A stretch of 64,000 bases of DNA, from the NCBI GenBank assembly GCA_944380305.1, contig CALWHF010000008.1, forward strand, positions 21,885-85,884, in the 5' to 3' direction. A model generated the notes under the pieces. The model ran no database searches and was not told the origin of the DNA. It saw only the letters and a list, made by a program, of their open reading frames with translations. This stretch comes from an uncultured Christensenellaceae bacterium. GTDB lineage: Bacteria > Bacillota > Clostridia > Christensenellales > UBA3700. Within the stretch, counting starts at the first letter, position 1. Every line of letters begins with the position of its first letter. Positions 44,311 through 53,823 of this stretch are shown in pieces. A program made the position numbers and the translations under genes.

Positions 44311-44345
44311 AAAAAAGACCGCTACCCTTGCGGATAGCGGTCGTA
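44311..44345 (-). terminator. Rho-independent terminator after ppdK
   Basis: GACCGCTATCC pairs with GGGTAGCGGTC around a short loop on the minus strand, followed by TTTTTT; a T-rich flank on the other side makes it potentially bidirectional. Confidence 0.9.
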
Positions 44346-44367
44346 TTTTTTATTCGGACCTGTTTGA

Positions 44368-47037
44368 TCAGTTTTCCTGAATGTATCTGGTGCCGTCTGC
44401 GTTGGTCTTTTTGACTCTCGGGTTCAGGATGTTTGCCTGAGCTGCCGCAAGTCTCGCGATAGGCACGCGGAACGGCGAGCAGGAAACGTAGGTCAGACCT
44501 ATGTTGTGGCAGAACTCGATGGTCGACGGATCGCCGCCGTGTTCGCCGCAGATACCCAGTTTGATGTCGGGTCTGGTCTTCTTGCCGCCTGCGATAGCGA
44601 TCTGCATGAGTCTGCCGACGCCTACCTGATCGAGCTTCGCGAACGGGTCGGACTCGAATATCTTCTTCGCATAGTAGTCGTTGAGGAACTTGCCTGCGTC
44701 GTCACGCGAGAAGCCGTAGGTCATCTGGGTCAGGTCGTTCGTACCGAAGGAGAAGAACTCTGCCTCTTTCGCGATCTCGTCTGCGGTGAGAGCCGCTCTC
44801 GGGATCTCGATCATCGTGCCGATGTGGTATTCCATAGCGACGTTGTTCTCTTTGAGGACTTTCTCTGCGGTCGCCACAACGACGTCCTTGACGTACTTGA
44901 GCTCTTTGACTTCGCCAACGAGCGGGATCATTATCTCGGGGATAACGCTGAAACCTTCGCTCTTGCTGACGTTGATAGCAGCCTCGATGACCGCTCTGGT
45001 CTGCATCTCGGCGATTTCGGGATAGGTAACGCTGAGACGGCAGCCTCTGTGACCCATCATCGGGTTGAACTCGTGCAGATTTTCTACGGTCTGCTTAAGC
45101 TCCTCGAACGTGAGGCCCATCGTCTTAGCAAGATCTCTGATCTCCTCGTCCTTGTGCGGAACGAACTCGTGGAGCGGCGGATCCAGGAAACGGATGGTAA
45201 CGGGTCTGCCCTTCAGAGCCTTGTAGAGACCTTCGAAGTCACTTCTCTGCATCGGCAGGAGTTTGTCGAGTGCTCTGCGACGCTCGGTCTCGGTCTTGGA
45301 GACGATCATCTCTCTGACCGCGGGTATCCTGTCTTCAGCGAAGAACATGTGCTCGGTACGGCAAAGGCCTATGCCTTCCGCGCCGAAACCGACAGCGACT
45401 TCCGCGTCGTGCGGGGTATCTGCGTTGGTGCGTACCTGCAAAGCACGGTTGAGGTCTGCCCAGTCCATGATCTTTGCGAAGTCGCCCGTAACGCTTGCCT
45501 GCTGAGTCGGCAGTTTCTCTGCGTATATCTTACCGGTGGAACCGTCGAGAGACAGGTAATCCTCGGTCGTGAACTTCTTGCCGTTGATGTAAAGGAGCTT
45601 GTTCTCCTCGTCGATCTTGAGGTCGGGGCAACCCGCAACGCAGCACGCGCCCATACCTCTTGCGACGACCGCTGCGTGGGAAGTCATGCCGCCTCTTGCG
45701 GTCAGAACGCCCTCTGCAGCGTACATACCTTCGATGTCTTCGGGAGAGGTCTCGAGTCTTACGAGGACGACCTTCTCGCCGTTTTTAGCTCTTTCGACAG
45801 CTTCTTCCGCGCTGAAGGAGATCTTGCCGCAAGCCGCGCCCGGAGATGCGGGGAGACCGCTGGAGATCTCTTTGACCTTCTTGAGGGTCGCGGGATCGAA
45901 CGTCGGGTGCAGGAGCGCGTCGAGCTGCTTCGGTTCGATCTTGAGCAGAGCTTCCTGCTTGGTGATCATGCCTTCGTCAACGAGATCGCAAGCGATCTTG
46001 ATAGCCGCTCTCGCGGTCCTCTTGCCGTTTCTCGTCTGGAGCATATAGAGCTTGCCCTGTTCGATGGTGAACTCCATATCCTGCATGTCTTTGTTTTCCT
46101 GCTCGAGGCGGTTGGCGATCTTGACGAACTGATCGTAGACTTTCTTGTTGCTCTCCTTGAGCTGGTCTATCTTCATCGGGGTGCGGATGCCTGCAACGAC
46201 GTCCTCGCCCTGAGCGTTCATAAGATACTCGCCGTACAGTCTCTTCTCGCCGGTGGACGGGTCACGGGTGAACGCGACGCCGGTACCGGAAGTGTCGCCC
46301 ATGTTGCCGAATACCATCGACTGGACGTTGACCGCGGTGCCCCAGCTGCCGGGGATGTCGTTCATACGACGGTAGACGATCGCGCGCGGGTTGTTCCAGC
46401 TGCGGAAGACTGCCTTGACGGCCTCGATGAGCTGAACCTTGGGATCCTGCGGGAAATCGTCTCCCTGATCCTCTTTGTAGAATCTCTTGAACTTAGCGAT
46501 AAGCTCCTGCAGATCTTCTGCTGTGAGCTCGGTGTCCTGAGTGATGCCCTTCTCGTGCTTGAGCTCGTCGATTATTTTCTCGAAAGAGCTCTTCGGAGAA
46601 CCCATGACGACGTCGGAGAACATCTGTATGAATCTGCGGTAGCAGTCGTATGCGAAACGCGGATTGCCGGTCTTCTTTGCGAGACCCTTGACGGAAATGT
46701 CGTTGAGACCGAGGTTGAGAATGGTATCCATCATACCGGGCATCGACGCTCTTGCGCCAGAACGCACGGATACGAGGAACGGATTTTCCTCATCGCCGAA
46801 CTTCTTGCCCGCCTCTTTCTCTACCTTCGCGAGAGCGTCGAAGATCTGGTCGATGATGTCGTCGGAAATCTTCTCGCCGTCGTCGTAGTATTTCGTGCAA
46901 GCCTCGGTGGTGATGGTGAAGCCTTCCGGAACGGGCATGCCCCAACTCGTCATCTTTGCCAGATTTGCACCTTTTCCGCCAAACAGCGCTTTATTGTCGC
47001 CGTCGGCCTCTTTGAACAAATAGACATATTTTGTCAT
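44368..47037 (-). CDS. ppdK: Pyruvate, phosphate dikinase
   Basis: An 889-residue PPDK that interconverts pyruvate, ATP and phosphate with PEP, AMP and PPi, often used by fermentative anaerobes in PPi-linked glycolysis. The ATP-grasp domain starts VYLFKEADGDNKALFGGKGANL. The swivelling domain has the phospho-histidine in GGMTSHAAVVARGMG (near residue 455), and the PEP domain ends with the catalytic cysteine in GICGEHGGDP (about 830). AGGAGG lies 6-7 bases before the ATG at 47037. A palindrome covers its transcription start. Confidence 0.97.
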   Translation of the reverse strand: MTKYVYLFKEADGDNKALFGGKGANLAKMTSWGMPVPEGFTITTEACTKYYDDGEKISDDIIDQIFDALAKVEKEAGKKFGDEENPFLVSVRSGARASMPGMMDTILNLGLNDISVKGLAKKTGNPRFAYDCYRRFIQMFSDVVMGSPKSSFEKIIDELKHEKGITQDTELTAEDLQELIAKFKRFYKEDQGDDFPQDPKVQLIEAVKAVFRSWNNPRAIVYRRMNDIPGSWGTAVNVQSMVFGNMGDTSGTGVAFTRDPSTGEKRLYGEYLMNAQGEDVVAGIRTPMKIDQLKESNKKVYDQFVKIANRLEQENKDMQDMEFTIEQGKLYMLQTRNGKRTARAAIKIACDLVDEGMITKQEALLKIEPKQLDALLHPTFDPATLKKVKEISSGLPASPGAACGKISFSAEEAVERAKNGEKVVLVRLETSPEDIEGMYAAEGVLTARGGMTSHAAVVARGMGACCVAGCPDLKIDEENKLLYINGKKFTTEDYLSLDGSTGKIYAEKLPTQQASVTGDFAKIMDWADLNRALQVRTNADTPHDAEVAVGFGAEGIGLCRTEHMFFAEDRIPAVREMIVSKTETERRRALDKLLPMQRSDFEGLYKALKGRPVTIRFLDPPLHEFVPHKDEEIRDLAKTMGLTFEELKQTVENLHEFNPMMGHRGCRLSVTYPEIAEMQTRAVIEAAINVSKSEGFSVIPEIMIPLVGEVKELKYVKDVVVATAEKVLKENNVAMEYHIGTMIEIPRAALTADEIAKEAEFFSFGTNDLTQMTYGFSRDDAGKFLNDYYAKKIFESDPFAKLDQVGVGRLMQIAIAGGKKTRPDIKLGICGEHGGDPSTIEFCHNIGLTYVSCSPFRVPIARLAAAQANILNPRVKKTNADGTRYIQEN

Positions 47038-47048
47038 ATCAAACCTCC

Positions 47049-47065
47049 TGTTGTAAACTACAACA
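47049..47065. promoter_or_regulatory. Perfect palindrome at the ppdK transcription start
   Basis: TGTTGTA (47049-47055), AAC, TACAACA (47059-47065) is a perfect 7-bp inverted repeat. It begins 3 bases after the -10 box and includes the predicted +1 (47061), the place for a repressor operator; it could also fold in the mRNA next to the Shine-Dalgarno site. Confidence 0.6.
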
Positions 47066-47067
47066 AT

Positions 47068-47096
47068 ATGATACAATATCGGGAAAATTTTTTCAA
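47068..47096 (-). promoter_or_regulatory. Promoter of ppdK
   Basis: TTGAAA (47096-47091), spacer 17, TATCAT (47073-47068) on the minus strand, giving a leader of about 24 bases. Confidence 0.78.
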
Positions 47097-47221
47097 GCGA
47101 AAAACCGCAAAAATATATTGTACGCGTGAATCGTCGCGTATATACGTCCGCGACAAACGAAAGCCCCGCAATTTTACCCGCGGGAGCGACTGTTTACCGG
47201 GTAAAAGAACGACGATCCGCT

Positions 47222-47764
47222 TCAGAGTTTGACGAATTCGCCGAGAGAATTCAGCCTGACGCCGAGCATGCTCTGGAAATATCGCGAGTATTCGACAAGA
47301 GACATCTCCTTTTCGCCGAATCCTAGAGCCGCAAGCGCGTCTCTGAGAAATTCCGCAAGCGCATCCGCGGTCTTTATCTCGTCCGTCTTGTAACAAAGCG
47401 CGTTGAGAGCCCTCAGCGCGGACGTGAACAGCGCGGCGGTGTAATCCCCTTCCGCCGAGGTCTTGTCGAGCACTTCGAGCACGCAGCCGCCCGCATAAAA
47501 TCTCTCTATATCAGACGTCAGAGGAAAAAATCCGTCGTAGACGTCGCAGCCCGCAACGGTATATCTGCCGTTTTTCGCGGCGAGAAAATATTTGCCGAAG
47601 CAAAAAGGAGAAGCGCAAAATTTCAGCTTGGCTTTGGCACTTTTAACGCCCTTAGCCGTCGCGGTTATCTTACCCTTCTCCGCACAATATAAGGTGATAA
47701 GTTTGTCGTTGTCCCTGTAATCGGTCGTCCTTATACAGAGTCCGTCCAAGCCTGCAATATCCAA
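47222..47764 (-). CDS. recO: DNA repair protein RecO (short form)
   Basis: A 180-residue RecO-like protein, shorter than the usual 230-250. The N-terminal OB fold is clear (GLCIRTTDYRDNDKLITLYCAEKGKITATAKGVKS). The C-terminal helical part is reduced and lacks the four-cysteine zinc finger of many RecO proteins. RecO loads RecA on SSB-coated DNA with RecR. The start is probably TTG at 47764, preceded by GAAGG. The order era-yqzL-recO supports the call. It is the last gene of the yqfC operon. Confidence 0.85.
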   Translation of the reverse strand: MDIAGLDGLCIRTTDYRDNDKLITLYCAEKGKITATAKGVKSAKAKLKFCASPFCFGKYFLAAKNGRYTVAGCDVYDGFFPLTSDIERFYAGGCVLEVLDKTSAEGDYTAALFTSALRALNALCYKTDEIKTADALAEFLRDALAALGFGEKEMSLVEYSRYFQSMLGVRLNSLGEFVKL

Positions 47765-47833
47765 AACATACCTTCTTCGCGTCTTATCCCGTATCGATCA
47801 CGCGAAATCGTGAAATAACGCAAACGTCAACGC

Positions 47834-47941
47834 TTATTCCTTTTCTTCCTCTTTTTTGTCGAGGGCTTTGAGCATAAGGTAATAATTCACCCCGCCCGTG
47901 GTCTCGAAAAGTCTTTTGAGGGTCTGTCTTAAATCCTGCAT
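47834..47941 (-). CDS. yqzL: YqzL-like small protein
   Basis: A 35-residue peptide, MQDLRQTLKRLFETTGG followed by VNYYLMLKALDKKEEEKE. The pattern of a short amphipathic helix, F.xTG...YLL.K.L and a charged end resembles YqzL of Bacillus, and so does the position between era and recO. GGAAGGTG lies just before the ATG at 47941. Its function is unknown. It is too short for most gene finders. Confidence 0.78.
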   Translation of the reverse strand: MQDLRQTLKRLFETTGGVNYYLMLKALDKKEEEKE

Positions 47942-48002
47942 GTTCACCTTCCGAGACTAATATGCGTAAAGCGAGGGATATTATTCGCCCGCCGCGATAT
48001 TT

Positions 48003-48905
48003 TTACAGATTCTTTTTGTCGTATCCCAGCTCGCCCATCACCGACCTGCTGTCGCGCCAGTCGGGTTTCACGCGGACGTAAAGGGTCAGGAACACTTTTG
48101 CGTCAAGCAGTTTTTCCATATCGAGACGCGCGGTGGTCGAGATCTTCTTTATCATTTCGCCGCCCTTGCCTATCACGATCGCCTTGTGCGCCTGCTTTTC
48201 GCATATCACGTCGCAGTCTATCTCCACGACGCCGTCCTCTCTCTCCTCGAATTTGTTGATCGACACGCCTATCCCGTAGGGCACTTCGTCGCCGAGAAGC
48301 CGCAATGCCTTTTCGCGGACTATCTCGGAACAAAGAAATCTCAGACTTCTGTCGGTATACATATCGTCGGAATAGAACGGTTCGCCCTCGGGCAGAAGTT
48401 TTACTATCTCGTCGAGCAGCATATCCACGTTCTTGCCCTTGAGCGCGGACACGGGGATAATCGCCTTGATCCCCTCGACGTCCTTGTATCTCTCGATACG
48501 CTCTATTATCGACTTCTCTTCGACCTCGTCGCACTTGTTTATCACGAGTATGAACGGGGTCCTGCTCTTCGCGAAACGGTTGACGTACGCGTCGTCGTGT
48601 TCGTCGGGTCTCTTGTCGCACGCTATCATGTATACCACGACGTCCACTCCGTCGAGCGCGACGTCCACGCTCTTCATCATAAACTCGCTGAGCATATTGC
48701 GCGGCTTGTGTATGCCCGGCGTATCGACGAGCACCGCCTGGTATTTGTCGCCGTCCTTCTCTCCGTTAACTATCCCTATCACCCTGTTGCGGGTGGTCTG
48801 AGGTTTTTTTGAAACAATGCTGACCTTCTCTCCGACCAGCGCGTTTGTCAGCGTGGATTTACCCGCATTGGGCTTTCCCGCTATAGTTACGAATCCTGCT
48901 TTCAT
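48003..48905 (-). CDS. era: GTPase Era
   Basis: A 300-residue Era, an essential GTPase that binds the 3' end of 16S rRNA during 30S assembly. G1 is GKPNAGKST (10-18), G3 is DTPG, G4 is NKCD, and a C-terminal KH domain includes VIGKGGEMIKKI. GGAGG lies before the ATG at 48905. It sits after cdd and before yqzL-recO. Confidence 0.97.
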   Translation of the reverse strand: MKAGFVTIAGKPNAGKSTLTNALVGEKVSIVSKKPQTTRNRVIGIVNGEKDGDKYQAVLVDTPGIHKPRNMLSEFMMKSVDVALDGVDVVVYMIACDKRPDEHDDAYVNRFAKSRTPFILVINKCDEVEEKSIIERIERYKDVEGIKAIIPVSALKGKNVDMLLDEIVKLLPEGEPFYSDDMYTDRSLRFLCSEIVREKALRLLGDEVPYGIGVSINKFEEREDGVVEIDCDVICEKQAHKAIVIGKGGEMIKKISTTARLDMEKLLDAKVFLTLYVRVKPDWRDSRSVMGELGYDKKNL

Positions 48906-48989
48906 TTCTTCCTCCGCCGCGTCTGCCGCGGCAATGTCCTTGTCTTGATAAAGGCGCGTTTTTGCCGCGCCCGTGTTTGTAATATCCGT

Positions 48990-49373
48990 TTATCTGAATG
49001 CCGATGGAAGCAACTTTTTCAGCGTCGTCTCCTTTGAGCCGTCCTTTCCCGCGACGATTATCTCTGCGTCGTCGCAGAACTCCGCAAGCGTCTGCCTGCA
49101 CGCGCCGCAAGGATAAGGAAGTCTGTCTCCCGCCGAATAGACGCAGAGAGCGACTATCTCTTTTTCTCTCTCTCCGACCGCCCTGAAGATCGCGTTCCTC
49201 TCAGCGCATACCGTCAGCGAATAAGACGCGTTTTCGACGTTGCAACCGCAAAACACCTTCCCGCTGCCCGTAAGCACCGCCGCTCCGACCGCGTATCCCG
49301 AGTACGGGCAATACGCATTTTCCGCCGCCTCTTCGGCAGCCGCGATCAGTTTGTTTTTAGTCTTTGCGTCCAT
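48990..49373 (-). CDS. cdd: Cytidine deaminase
   Basis: A 127-residue homotetrameric-type cytidine deaminase converting cytidine and deoxycytidine to uridine forms in pyrimidine salvage. Zinc ligands and the catalytic Glu are in CAE (Cys56, Glu58) and PCGAC (Cys89, Cys92). FCGCNVENASYSLTVCAERNA-type residues line the substrate pocket. It lies between ybeY and era, the usual place in Bacillota; the dgkA gene often present here is absent. Confidence 0.96.
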   Translation of the reverse strand: MDAKTKNKLIAAAEEAAENAYCPYSGYAVGAAVLTGSGKVFCGCNVENASYSLTVCAERNAIFRAVGEREKEIVALCVYSAGDRLPYPCGACRQTLAEFCDDAEIIVAGKDGSKETTLKKLLPSAFR

Positions 49374-49397
49374 ACAGTCTCCGCACTCCGAGCGTCT

Positions 49398-49880
49398 TTA
49401 TCTGGTTATGCCGAGCCCGGACAGCACGTCTTCCTCGACCTTTCTCATCTCGCGCTTATCCTCTTCTTTCTCGTGATCGAACCCGAAAAGATGACACAGC
49501 CCGTGGAGCACGAGATAACAGACCTCGCGCTTTACCGAATGCCCGAATTCGCCTGCCTGTTCGACCGCTCTCTCGGCGCAGAGCGCGATGTCTCCGAGGA
49601 TATAGTTGCCCGTTTCGGGATCTCTGTCCTCTTTGTGCGCGTCCTTGTCGAAAGGCAGGGTCACGTTCATCGCGGGAAAGCTGAGCACGTCCGTCACGGC
49701 GTCCACGCCTCTCGCCTCTTTGTTCAGAGTCTTGATCTCGTCCTTTCCGACTACGGTGAGTTCCGCCTCGAATTCGTCTTTGAGACCCAGAGTCGAAAGA
49801 AGCTCGCACCATATCTCTTCGAGGACGTCGGTGTCTATCTCCCCGTCGAGAAGTCCGTCTTCATCGTATACGCTGATCAT
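49398..49880 (-). CDS. ybeY: Endoribonuclease YbeY
   Basis: A 160-residue metal-dependent endoribonuclease involved in 16S rRNA 3'-end maturation and ribosome quality control. The three zinc histidines are in HGLCHLFGFDH. TDVLSFPA, the other family motif, precedes it. The ATG shares a base with the preceding gene's stop codon (TAATG), so translation is coupled. Its proximity to era and phoH is conserved across bacteria. Confidence 0.96.
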   Translation of the reverse strand: MISVYDEDGLLDGEIDTDVLEEIWCELLSTLGLKDEFEAELTVVGKDEIKTLNKEARGVDAVTDVLSFPAMNVTLPFDKDAHKEDRDPETGNYILGDIALCAERAVEQAGEFGHSVKREVCYLVLHGLCHLFGFDHEKEEDKREMRKVEEDVLSGLGITR

Positions 49881-51324
49881 TATCTTCTCTCCTTCGCCTT
49901 GTCGTAGTCTATACGCTTATGCATCGACGCTGGAATCGCGCGGCATATCGTCTGCTTTATCAATTTGAGGTCGTGCATGGTAAGACCGCAGTCGTCGAGC
50001 TGACCTTCGGTCAGGCGCGACTTGATCACTCCGTCCACCGACTTTTCGAGAGCCTGCATATCCTCAGGCGGCTTTGCCCTGAACATCGCCTCGCATATAT
50101 CGCAAATCATGATTATCGCACTGTACTTGGTCGTCGGGCAAGGTCCTTCGTAGCAGAATTCCTTGTCGTCAACCTCGCCCTCGGTAATGCTCTTGACCTT
50201 CATGTAGAAGTAGCTGACGGGACTGTCGCCGTGATGCTCTATCGCCGCCTTGCATATCTCCTCGGGCATATGCGCCGCTTTAAGCATTTCGTATCCCGCC
50301 GTCGTATGGCGGGTGATCATGCTGACGCTGACCTCAGGTATCAGTTCGTCGTGCGGATTGTAACCGTCCTTCTGGTTCTCGATGAAAAACTGCGGATTCT
50401 TGCTCTTGCCTATATCGTGGAAATATCCGCACGCTCTCGCCATATACGGGTTGATGCCTATCGCTACGGCGCAGCTCTCTGCAAGATTTGCCACCGCCAT
50501 ACTGTGGCTGAACGTACCGGGCGCGTCCTCGTTGAGTTTCTTCAGCAGGGGCTGACGCAGCGTTATGAGTTCCTGGAGTCTGAAATCCGTCCACACGTTG
50601 AACACTCTTTCGTAAAGGGGAAGAGTCGCCGTGATGACCGCTACCGCGAGCATATTGCCTATCGCCGTCATTATCGCGTTGCGCAGTACCGTCGACGCGT
50701 CGAGCGTATACAAAAGGGATATGAGCGCGCTGAACGGCATCATTGCGAGCGATACGATGATGGCTCCCCATGTCAGCTTGAAACGCGAATATCTGCGTCT
50801 TATCAGGAACGCCATCACGAATCCCGAGACCATACCTGTAAAGCACCCGAGCACTACGGGCATCACCGTCGCCGCATCGCTCGCCAGTTCGGTCGCGGGC
50901 GAGATTATCATCACCGACATGCCCGTGATCACCGTCGCCATGACGCCCACTCTGACGCGGACGAGTATGCCCACTATCAGCGAAACGAACGCGAGAGGCA
51001 CCGCGTACCAACCGAGATACGCACCCGCCGCGCAGCTGAGCAGAATGCCAATCACCATCGAAACGTATGATACGGCAAGCAGTTTCATCCTGCTCATGCT
51101 CTCCAACGATCGCGAATTGGAACTGTAATTCAGATATACATAAAAGACCGCGAACAGTATGAATACCGTCACCGACAAAGCGGCTATCTTGACGTACTCG
51201 TCAAAAATATTCCACTGTCTTAAAGTGATCATCATACCCAGCACGACCGTCAGCACGCATATTACGAAAAGCCCGCACATGATGCCGGTCGTACGCAGTA
51301 TCGCCTGTTTTTTCTCCTGAGACA

Positions 51325-51325
<1 letters not shown>
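49880..51325 (-). CDS. HD-domain membrane phosphohydrolase, PgpH-like, compact form
   Basis: A 481-residue 7TMR-HD type protein. The N-terminal half has about eight hydrophobic helices. The C-terminal half is an HD domain with HSMAVANLAESCAVAIG and YFHDIGKSKNP as metal-binding segments and EHHGDSP further on. In Bacillota, PgpH proteins of this type degrade cyclic-di-AMP. Typical members are about 700 residues with a large extracellular domain between the first helix and the rest; that domain is missing here. It lies between phoH and ybeY, the normal locus, which supports the family assignment. Confidence 0.87.
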
Positions 51326-52313
<988 letters not shown>

Positions 52314-52329
<16 letters not shown>

Positions 52330-53450
52330 CCGATGAGTTGCTCTACTTCATAGTATATAATAATTATATATAAATTGTCTACCTTTTTTTCAGATTTATA
52401 GCTCCCCGTAACGGTCGCCGACGGGTCAAGAGACGCGGAAAGCTCAGCAAAAGCTGCGAAAACTTCGTTTTCGAGATACGCTTCGTCCGTCTTTACGCTG
52501 ACTCTTTCCACTTCGTACCAAGTGAAAGTCTCGAGGGTAAACGGGATCACCGCCCTGACGCTTTGCTTTTTCGACACGCGTTCGTAGTCGCAAAAGCCGT
52601 GATTTTCTTCGGCGGCGATCACGAGTCTGTCCCCGAAATACAGCGAAGTCGACGTATACGTCCTGCCCGTCCTGACGTATTCGGTGCGGTATTCCGGCAC
52701 GAGCAGTCTCGTAAAATACCACGTCCTGCCGTAAACGTCGCCCTGTGCCGCCGTCCCGACCTCTTCGTGTTCGGGATCGAGCGGGTCTCCTATCACTATT
52801 TTGTCGTCGATAAGCACGTCTCCGGCTCTGACCGTGTCGCCAGCCTTGACCAGCGCGGTACCGCCCGATACCTCGACCCTCGTGACTATCGCGTCGCAAG
52901 ACGCCACGATCTTTCCTTCGACCTCGTTTTCGTCAGGTTCGGGAAGCTGCTCCCTCGCGCTTATCACGAGCTTGATCCCGTCGAAATACGCCTCGGCGAA
53001 AGCGAGACCTTCGACGTTTTCGGACACTTCTCTTTCTATTCCCGTGAGATCCACGGAGGTCTTCGGCACTACGCCGTCAAGCCCCTTTTCGTTGAGGAAT
53101 TGTGTTATCTTCTCGGCATTTGACGCCGAAACCCCTTCGACTTTTATGCCGAACACGAAAAACCTCGACGCTGCGAAAGTCACCGCCGTCACCAAAAGCG
53201 CGACGACGATCCCGACATGCTTTAATACCGACCCGGCGAAAGACGCTATGTTTCTTCTCTTTACGACGACGAAAGTCATGCCGCATCTCGCGGCGATCTT
53301 AGCCGCCTGAGGGCAATCTTTTTCGCTGCAATCGAAACGCAGCGTCTTATCCTTTTTTTCTATTGAGCGCATCGCGACACCCTGTGCGTGTGCGAGGCTT
53401 AGAAAAGCCGCGGGATCCCGTCCGCTTGCCTCGGCTCTCACCGTATTCAT
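52314..53450 (-). CDS. yqfD: Sporulation protein YqfD
   Basis: A 378-residue YqfD-family protein. One transmembrane helix lies at about 75-95 (HVGIVVALLVTAVTFAASRF) after a short cytoplasmic N-terminus. The extracytoplasmic part contains family features such as ENVEGLAFAEAYFDGIKLVISARE and DKIVIGDP. In Bacillus it is expressed in the mother cell at stage IV of sporulation; its molecular role is not defined. It follows yqfC with a 4-base overlap. Confidence 0.92.
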
Positions 53451-53710
53451 CCGCTCACCTCCGCACGCCGCACTTCGCCCGTCAGATAATATTCGTTGCT
53501 GTTGCACGAGACTATTTTCAGCCCCTCTCCCGAAACTTCGAGAATACGCCTTCCGACAGCGAATTTCACGCATTTTTCGTCGTAATACAATATCCTTTTC
53601 GCGCCTTCGACCGACGCTGCACGAGGACCGTACATCGTAAACTGAAATGTTGACAGTCCTTCCTTGAGCGCGCCGTCGAATTTTTCCATAAGTTCGTCAG
53701 CATAAGTCAT
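53447..53710 (-). CDS. yqfC: Sporulation protein YqfC
   Basis: An 87-residue YqfC, conserved in endospore formers next to yqfD. The sequence shows the YabP/YqfC-type core: MYGPRAASVEGAKRILYYD and VKFAVGRRILEVSGEGL. The second of two in-frame ATGs (53710) was chosen because GGAG is 6 bases upstream; the first ATG abuts the Shine-Dalgarno sequence. It is first in the operon that runs through recO. Confidence 0.9.
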   Translation of the reverse strand: MTYADELMEKFDGALKEGLSTFQFTMYGPRAASVEGAKRILYYDEKCVKFAVGRRILEVSGEGLKIVSCNSNEYYLTGEVRRAEVSG

Positions 53711-53764
53711 ACGCATCTCCTTTTCTCAAAAGTATATGACGCGCCGCCTTAAATAATGTAAAAC

Positions 53765-53791
53765 AAAAAAACGGACGGCTGTCGCCGTCCG
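53765..53791 (-). terminator. Rho-independent terminator after dnaB
   Basis: CGGACGG (53772-53778) pairs with CCGTCCG (53785-53791), followed on the minus strand by seven T and TGTTTT. Confidence 0.9.
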
Positions 53792-53823
53792 CAAAATGTC
53801 GATATGTATCGGGTTTCCCACAT

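Noticed and set aside
47172..47206. TTTTACCC-N19-GGGTAAAA inverted repeat after recO
   Set aside because: Could be a weak terminator, but it lacks a clear T tract beyond the arm and there is no second copy to support an operator.
44506..47232. 908-codon plus-strand open frame opposite ppdK
   Set aside because: Same antisense effect over a strongly biased gene.
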